Made by a program: the position numbers and the translations under genes. This document shows positions 21,711 through 26,200 of a stretch of DNA of 26,200 nt, in pieces. Numbering within the stretch: the first letter of the stretch is position 1; every line of letters begins with the position of its first letter. The notes beneath the pieces are model-generated. The model had not been told where the DNA came from, searched no databases, and saw nothing but the letters and a program-made list of their open reading frames with translations. This stretch comes from JBFGCT01 sp041581055. GTDB taxonomy: Bacteria > Actinomycetota > Acidimicrobiia > Acidimicrobiales > Ilumatobacteraceae. The stretch lies in the NCBI GenBank assembly GCA_041581055.1, contig JBFGCT010000039.1:1-26200 (forward strand). The letters run 5' to 3'.

Positions 21711-23036
21711 TCAGCTCTCGAACGGCATGTCGATGATGGCGTCCATCATCGAGTCCTGATCGGGCTCGGCGCCGGTGCGCAGCTTGTACTGCAGCGCGAT
21801 CGCGAAGGAGAGCAGGGCGGTGATCGAGGAGGCGAGCAGGGCGTACTCGACGCGCCGGAAGATGTCGTGGCTGGAGAGCCAGAGGGTCACCACGAACGTC
21901 AGCAGGCCGACACCCCATCCGACGGCGACCAACGCGTGGCCGCGGACGGCGATGACCGCCTGCGCGCTCGCCAGCGCCAGCATGTAGAAGGCGCTGCCGA
22001 GGGCGAGGATCGCCATCGTCCGCCCGCTCAGATCGGCGTCGAACACCACGTCGAGGGCCCACGGCCCGAGCACGAACGCGCCCCCGGTGCCGACGGCGCC
22101 GACGACGAGCACGACGCCCATCAGGCGCAGCAGCCCGGACCGGAACTCCTCCAGCTCGCCACGAGCCGCGAGGCGGCTGAGCCGCGGGAGCAGCGCGGCC
22201 TGGACGGCCTGAAACAGGAACAGCGGAATCCGGGCGAGCAGCACCGCCTTGGAGAACTGTGACACGAGCGCCGCCTGGTCGTCGCTGGCCAGCAGCGTCG
22301 CGGCGATCGGACCGGCGTTGAGCAGCGAGGCGGCGAAGACCGATCCGAGGAGCAGCCAGCCGAGGTTGACGGTGACCTCGTTCCAGTCGGCCGGCGGGCC
22401 GGGATCGGTGTGCAGCTGGCCCCGGCGGTAGATGTAGGCGACGGCGACGAGCGGGGACACGGCGATGGCGAAGCCGTAGGCCCCGGCGGCTTGGACGCCG
22501 ATGGCGGCGAGCGCGACGCAGAGGATGATCCGCACGACGCCGTCGGAGCCCATGATGACCGCGTAGCTTCTGAATCGGCCGCTGCCCGAGCACACGCCGC
22601 GGGCGAGGTGGGCCGGCGCGTAGCAGGCGAACGCGGTGATCAGCGCGGCGACCATCCACCAGTCGCCGTCGAAGTACGAGCTGGCGATGACCGGGCTGGC
22701 GAGGATGATCGCCAGCACGACCAGCCCGCCGATCAACGCCCCGAGCATCACGACCTTGCGGACGACGGGTTGAGCCCCCTGGCCGATCGCCCGCCGGTGC
22801 GCCACCGCTCGCCCCAGCTCCTGTTCGAGGGGGAGGAAGAACCCCGGCGCCAGCGCGAAGGTGGCGAACCACATCGCCTGGATCGGCTCGAACGCCTCGT
22901 CGCCGCCGACCGCGACGCTGCCGACCTTGAAGAAGGCGTACGTCGCGACGCCGGCGATCAGCAGTGCGATGCCGACGGGGACGGTCCCCGGAGGGAGCGG
23001 CGTGCGGGCGTGCTCGGAGACGGATGTGGACGACAC
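21711..23036 (-). CDS. Polysaccharide flippase (MOP/Wzx-like membrane protein)
   Basis: This 441-residue protein is mostly hydrophobic with about 12 membrane segments, alternating with short basic loops (for example AHRRAIGQGAQPVVRKVVML). It fits the oligosaccharide flippase branch of the MOP superfamily, which moves lipid-linked glycans across the cytoplasmic membrane. Landmarks are GFFLPLEQELGRAVAHRRAI near the N-terminus, where a conserved acidic/basic patch is common, and KAVLLARIPLFLFQAVQAAL followed by LLPRLSRLAARGEL in the middle. The length is near the usual 420-500. The tail DSMMDAIIDMPFES is acidic and cytosolic. The GTG start at 23036 follows TAGCAT by 10 nt. With the LCP enzyme and the glycosyltransferases it completes an export route, though no Wzy polymerase is visible in the window. 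Confidence 0.87.
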   Translation of the reverse strand: MSSTSVSEHARTPLPPGTVPVGIALLIAGVATYAFFKVGSVAVGGDEAFEPIQAMWFATFALAPGFFLPLEQELGRAVAHRRAIGQGAQPVVRKVVMLGALIGGLVVLAIILASPVIASSYFDGDWWMVAALITAFACYAPAHLARGVCSGSGRFRSYAVIMGSDGVVRIILCVALAAIGVQAAGAYGFAIAVSPLVAVAYIYRRGQLHTDPGPPADWNEVTVNLGWLLLGSVFAASLLNAGPIAATLLASDDQAALVSQFSKAVLLARIPLFLFQAVQAALLPRLSRLAARGELEEFRSGLLRLMGVVLVVGAVGTGGAFVLGPWALDVVFDADLSGRTMAILALGSAFYMLALASAQAVIAVRGHALVAVGWGVGLLTFVVTLWLSSHDIFRRVEYALLASSITALLSFAIALQYKLRTGAEPDQDSMMDAIIDMPFES

Positions 23037-23046
23037 GGGAAGCCGA

Positions 23047-23052
23047 ATGCTA
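23047..23052 (-). promoter_or_regulatory. -10 element (TAGCAT) of the flippase gene
   Basis: On the minus strand TAGCAT ends 10 nt before the GTG at 23036. It lies in the 51-bp gap after the small gene ending at 23088. Confidence 0.5.
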
Positions 23053-23087
23053 CCGAGCGGTGGCCGCTGGCCGCCGTCCTCGACAGG

Positions 23088-23261
23088 TCAGCCCCGCAGC
23101 GAGCGCTCGAGCTCGCGGCGGCGCACCTGCGCTCGTTGAAACGTCAACAGGCCGAGGCCGATCGTGGTGTACGTGGCGTCCTTTGCCAGCTCGACGGACT
23201 TCTCGGTGATCCGCCGAGCGACGGCCGTCGCCAGGTCGAAAGGCAGGAGCGCTCCCACCAT
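23088..23261 (-). CDS. Small protein of 56-57 residues, function unknown
   Basis: The protein is MVGALLPFDLATAVARR, then ITEKSVELAKDATYTTIGLG and LLTFQRAQVRRRELERSLRG. It looks like a short helix, a weakly hydrophobic stretch (TTIGLGLLTF) and a strongly basic C-terminal helix, possibly peripheral to a membrane or nucleic acid. About 88% of codons end in G or C, consistent with real coding. Two starts are possible. The ATG at 23261 is only 4 nt after TAGCGT, whereas the next codon, GTG at 23258, is 7 nt after it, the spacing seen for other leaderless genes here. The frame is open upstream to 23417, but that part looks non-coding. It is divergent from the large GT2 gene and lies 51 bp upstream of the flippase gene on the same strand. 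I do not recognise the family. Confidence 0.65.
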   Translation of the reverse strand: MVGALLPFDLATAVARRITEKSVELAKDATYTTIGLGLLTFQRAQVRRRELERSLRG

Positions 23262-23265
23262 GGCG

Positions 23266-23271
23266 ACGCTA
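23266..23271 (-). promoter_or_regulatory. -10 element (TAGCGT) of the small gene ending at 23088
   Basis: On the minus strand TAGCGT ends 7 nt before the GTG at 23258 and 4 nt before the ATG at 23261. The spacing rule seen elsewhere here favours GTG. Confidence 0.5.
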
Positions 23272-23355
23272 CCGGGGCGCGGGCCCGCCCAGCGCCCCAC
23301 CCAGCCCGTTTGCGCGACCTGTCCCCGATGACCGCTCGCCGAACACGCCCACCGA

Positions 23356-23361
23356 TAGCCT
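23356..23361 (+). promoter_or_regulatory. -10 element (TAGCCT) of the GT2 gene
   Basis: TAGCCT ends 9 nt before the GTG at 23371, with the same hexamer and spacing as at 14937. Confidence 0.55.
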
Positions 23362-23370
23362 CGATCAATC

Positions 23371-26200
23371 GTGGAATCGGAGTCTCTACAAGCGCCGCCC
23401 GTCGTCGCGGTGGTCATCGTCCATGAACCGGGTGACTGGTTCGAGAAGACGCTCGACTCCCTCGCCGCACAGGACTACCCGAACCTCCGCTTCCTGTTCC
23501 TCGTGACCGACGGCGCGGCGGGGGAGATCGGCGTCGAGGCGCGCATCAAGGTTCGCTTGCCCAACGCGTTCGTCCGCGGGCTCGAGGCCAACCCGGGGTT
23601 CGGCGCCGCGGCCAACGAGGTGTTGCACCTCGTCGAAGGCGACAACGGCCTGTTCTTGATCTGCCACGACGACATCGCGTTGGACCCCGACGCGGTGCGG
23701 ATCATGGTCGAGGAGATGTTCCGGTCGAACGCCGGCGTCGTCGGCCCGAAGCTGGTCGAGTGGGACGACCCCGGCGTGCTCCAAGCGGTCGGCCTCGGCA
23801 TCGACCGGTTCGGCGAGATCGACCACGTGATCGAGCCGGGCGAGGTCGACCAGGAGCAACAGGACGGCGTGCGCGACGTCTTCGTCGTGCCGACCGCCTG
23901 CTTCCTGGTGCGCGCCGACCTGTTCCGCGAGGTCGGCGGCTTCGACGCGGCGATCGATTTCTACGGCGACGACGTCGAGCTGTGCTGGCGGGTCCACCAC
24001 AGCGGCGCCCGCGTCGTCGTCGCGCCCTCGGCCCGGGCCCGGCATCGGTCCGCGCTCGCCGATCGCCGGCCGGACCTGCGCGCGCGGTCGTTGGAGGCTC
24101 GCCACCGGATGCGGACCGTCGCCACCCTGACCGGGGCGGGCCGACTTCCCGGGCGCTCCCTCGAACTGGTGCTGCTGACGTTCGCCGAACTGGTCGTCGG
24201 GATCTTCACCGGGACGTTCGGTCAGGCGGCGGCCTCGTCGCGCGCGCTGGTCGGGCTGATCCCGCGGACGCCCCTGCTCGTCGCCCGCCGCAGGGCGGTC
24301 AAGGGGTTGCGGCGGGTTCCCGAGCGGGAGGTCAACGGCCTCCAGGTGCGGGGCAGCGCGCGGCTCAACTCGTACATCCGCAGCCGGGAGACGACGACCT
24401 ACGTCGGCGCCGAGTCCAACGTGCGCCGCTGGCGCCAGAGCACGTCGGCGCCGATCTTCGCCTGGCTCGCCGTGCTCGCCGCCATCCTGGTCGGGAGCCG
24501 GGCGTTCTTCTCCGGCGGCGTCCCGCCGGTCGGCGAGTTCCTCCCGATGCCGCACAGCCCGCGCGACCTCTTCGACTCGTTCGCCTCGGGGTGGAACCCG
24601 ACCGGGCTCGGCGCCACCTCGGCCAACCCGACCGGCTGGGCGACCATGGTCGGGCTGTCGTTCTTCACGCTGTTCCGGATGGGCCTGCTGCACACGCTGT
24701 TCGTCGTCGGGTTGGTCGTGCTCGGCACGATCGGCATGTGGAAGCTGGCGAGCGTGTTCCCCTCGACGAGGGCGCGGGTCGCCGGTCTCCTCGTCTTCGC
24801 CGCCAGCCCGCTGGTCAGCGGGGCGATGTCGATCGGCAGCCTGTCGACGCTCGTCGCCTACGCGTCCACGCCGTGGATCATCCACACGCTGCGGCGGGCC
24901 GTCGGCGTGGAGACCGCCGACCCGCGCATCGCCGCCTCCGATGTGGCCGACGGCCTCGTCCGGCTGTCGCCCGCCGAGCTGTGGCGGCGCACCGCCGCCG
25001 TCATCGTCGTCGTCGCCCTGGCCACCGCCTTCGTCCCGGTGATGTTGCCGATCGCGCTCGCGCTGTCCGCCCTGCTGGCGATCGGGACCGTGCTCGCGCT
25101 CGGGCCATGGCGGACCGCGGTGCGGTACGCGGTGGTCGGGCTGGTCGGCGCGGCGGGCGCCGCGCTGTTGAACCTCCCGTGGATCACGACGTGGACGTGG
25201 GACGGGCTGGTCGGCCCGTCGCCGATCGGCGACCCGGGGCGGGGCCTGCTGGCCGTCGCCTCGTTCGAGATCGGTGCCACCGACTTCGCCGGCCTCGCGC
25301 TCCTGCTCTACATCCCGGTCGTCGTGGCGCCGTTGCTGGCCCGTGCCTGGCGGCTCACGTGGGCCGTGCGGTCGGGATTGATCGTCGTCACGTTCGGGGG
25401 CCTGGCGGTGCTCGCCGACCGCGGTTCGCTCCCGTTCCCCGGCCCGCAGGCGGGCGTGCTGCTCGCCCCCGTCGCCGCGGCCGCCGCGGTGTCGGCCGCC
25501 GCCGCGGTCGCCGCGTTCGACCTCGACGTCCGCGGGGGCAGGTTCGGCTGGCGGCAGCCGCTCGGGATCCTCGCCAGCGCGGCGGTCGTGGTCGGCATCG
25601 TGCCCGGGGCGGCGGCGATCACCGATGGGTCGTGGCAGACCCCCTCGACCCCGCTGGCCGAGCTGCTCGGCAAGTCGTTGCCGTCGGCGTCGGAGTCGGG
25701 GGACTACAACGTGTTGCTGATCGGCGACGCGCGCATCTTGCCGGTTCCCTCGACCGAGTACCGCGACGGGATCTCGTTCGCCGTGATCGACGCCGGCGCC
25801 CTCGATCTGCGCGATCGTTGGGCTCCGCCGACCGGCGGCGCCGTCGACGAGATCACGCTCGCCCTCGATCAGATCGCGCGCGGGTCGACCCTCAGGGCGG
25901 GCAACCTCCTGGCCCCGCTCGGCATCCGCCGCATCGTCATCCCCGAGTTCGACGGGGTGGTCTCGACGACCGACGATCCCCTGCCGACGCCCGAGGGCCT
26001 GGTGGCCGCGCTGGAGAGCCAACTCGACCTGGTCAACATCAAGGCGCTGGCGACGCTGGAGGTCTTCGAGAACACCGCGTGGCTCCCGAGGTTCGGCGTG
26101 CTCACCGGGGCGACGGCCGAGGCCAGCGCGACCGCCGGCCCCGCCGCGCTGGTCGCCGCCGACCTGTCGATGTCGACGCCGGCGTTTGCCCGCGCCGACC
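23371..26200 (+). CDS. GT2 glycosyltransferase fused to a large multi-pass membrane domain (3' end outside window)
   Basis: The frame is open from GTG 23371 to the right edge, giving at least 943 residues. Residues about 10-240 form a GT-A family 2 domain: VVAVVIVHEPGDWFEKTLDSL, then NPGFGAAANEVL, the metal-binding HDDIALDPDAV (Asp100, Asp101), FVVPTACFLVRADLFREVGG and FYGDDVELCWRVH (Asp200-Glu203). A hydrophobic segment at about 361-380 begins the membrane part. There, WNPTGLGATSANPTGWATMV and SPLVSGAMSIGSLSTLVAYA resemble the first extracytoplasmic loops of AftD-like (DUF3367) arabinofuranosyltransferases, and eight or more further membrane segments follow. From about 770 a soluble domain (SGDYNVLLIGDARILPVP) appears, probably extracytoplasmic. 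The combination suggests an enzyme that builds and then acts on a lipid-linked glycan; the AftD comparison is a weak, pattern-level inference. Confidence 0.82.
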   Translation, partial: MESESLQAPPVVAVVIVHEPGDWFEKTLDSLAAQDYPNLRFLFLVTDGAAGEIGVEARIKVRLPNAFVRGLEANPGFGAAANEVLHLVEGDNGLFLICHDDIALDPDAVRIMVEEMFRSNAGVVGPKLVEWDDPGVLQAVGLGIDRFGEIDHVIEPGEVDQEQQDGVRDVFVVPTACFLVRADLFREVGGFDAAIDFYGDDVELCWRVHHSGARVVVAPSARARHRSALADRRPDLRARSLEARHRMRTVATLTGAGRLPGRSLELVLLTFAELVVGIFTGTFGQAAASSRALVGLIPRTPLLVARRRAVKGLRRVPEREVNGLQVRGSARLNSYIRSRETTTYVGAESNVRRWRQSTSAPIFAWLAVLAAILVGSRAFFSGGVPPVGEFLPMPHSPRDLFDSFASGWNPTGLGATSANPTGWATMVGLSFFTLFRMGLLHTLFVVGLVVLGTIGMWKLASVFPSTRARVAGLLVFAASPLVSGAMSIGSLSTLVAYASTPWIIHTLRRAVGVETADPRIAASDVADGLVRLSPAELWRRTAAVIVVVALATAFVPVMLPIALALSALLAIGTVLALGPWRTAVRYAVVGLVGAAGAALLNLPWITTWTWDGLVGPSPIGDPGRGLLAVASFEIGATDFAGLALLLYIPVVVAPLLARAWRLTWAVRSGLIVVTFGGLAVLADRGSLPFPGPQAGVLLAPVAAAAAVSAAAAVAAFDLDVRGGRFGWRQPLGILASAAVVVGIVPGAAAITDGSWQTPSTPLAELLGKSLPSASESGDYNVLLIGDARILPVPSTEYRDGISFAVIDAGALDLRDRWAPPTGGAVDEITLALDQIARGSTLRAGNLLAPLGIRRIVIPEFDGVVSTTDDPLPTPEGLVAALESQLDLVNIKALATLEVFENTAWLPRFGVLTGATAEASATAGPAALVAADLSMSTPAFARAD

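Noticed and set aside
3822..23036. Possible recently acquired capsule island
   Set aside because: No tRNA, integrase, transposase, direct repeats or drop in GC is visible. Codon use is uniform with the flanking housekeeping genes, and the gene set fits an old actinobacterial neighbourhood.
23274..23298. GGGGCGC...GCGCCCC hairpin in the divergent gap before the GT2 gene
   Set aside because: A 7-bp all-G/C stem is expected often in DNA of this composition. It lacks a T-run for termination and no second copy was noticed near other promoters.
23386..26022. 878-residue minus-strand open frame rich in Arg, Gly, Asp and Gln
   Set aside because: It is the shadow of the large GT2 gene, which has clear catalytic motifs on the plus strand. 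Runs such as GQRERDRQHHRDEGG are artefacts of reading high-GC codons backwards.

Overview
The window reads as chromosomal DNA of a high-GC actinobacterium, most likely a non-mycolate lineage such as the Acidimicrobiia. Pointers are the nearly saturated G/C at third codon positions, a CofD/FbiA-type coenzyme F420 gene, a fused biotin carboxylase/biotin-carrier subunit of the actinobacterial AccA3 type, an LCP cell-wall ligase, and many start codons with no Shine-Dalgarno sequence that sit 6-10 nt behind a TAnnnT hexamer (probably leaderless mRNAs). The taxonomic call is inference. I count 26 protein genes. I see no rRNA, tRNA, insertion sequence, phage gene or CRISPR array, and no gene-free stretch above about 135 bases.

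Layout. 1-3780 is a housekeeping block: the 3' end of a pyridine-nucleotide disulfide oxidoreductase, an Lrp/AsnC regulator (-), a 52-residue small protein (+), the biotinylated acyl-CoA carboxylase subunit (-), and 19 bp away in the opposite direction the biotin ligase that would biotinylate it (+). 3822-8417 holds an LCP phosphotransferase and a complete dTDP-L-rhamnose operon, rmlA-rmlC-rmlB-rmlD. 8410-11424 carries a GNAT acetyltransferase (-), a PEP-utiliser 'mobile domain' protein without its ATP-grasp partner, and a Mug-type DNA glycosylase. 11435-14912 is a run of three overlapping GT4 glycosyltransferase genes. 14952-17739 has a His-rich single-pass membrane protein that overlaps a mannose-1-phosphate guanylyltransferase-like gene by one base, then an SDR-type sugar epimerase homologue that has lost the YxxxK catalytic pair. 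17785-20607 has a DUF4328 membrane protein and, on the minus strand, a GT4 gene overlapping cofD. 20703-26200 has GDP-mannose 4,6-dehydratase, a polysaccharide flippase (-), a 56/57-residue protein (-) and a very large GT2 plus multi-pass membrane protein that runs off the end.

Together, 3.8-26.2 kb look like a surface or cell-wall glycan island. It makes dTDP-rhamnose and GDP-mannose/GDP-4-keto-6-deoxymannose, provides five glycosyltransferases, a flippase for lipid-linked intermediates and an LCP enzyme for attachment to the wall. A Wzy polymerase and an initiating phosphoglycosyl transferase are not visible here. The gene content (LpdA-like, Lrp, AccA3, BirA, LCP, RmlD, mannose-1-P guanylyltransferase, CofD/FbiA) is, from memory, the same set that lies within about 45 genes in Mycobacterium tuberculosis (Rv3261-Rv3303c), which suggests an ancient actinobacterial neighbourhood rather than a recently acquired island. 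I saw no clearly new defence or mobile system. The most interesting items are the widespread TAnnnT leaderless signature, the degenerate epimerase, the inverted repeat before rmlA, and the orphan PEP mobile-domain protein.
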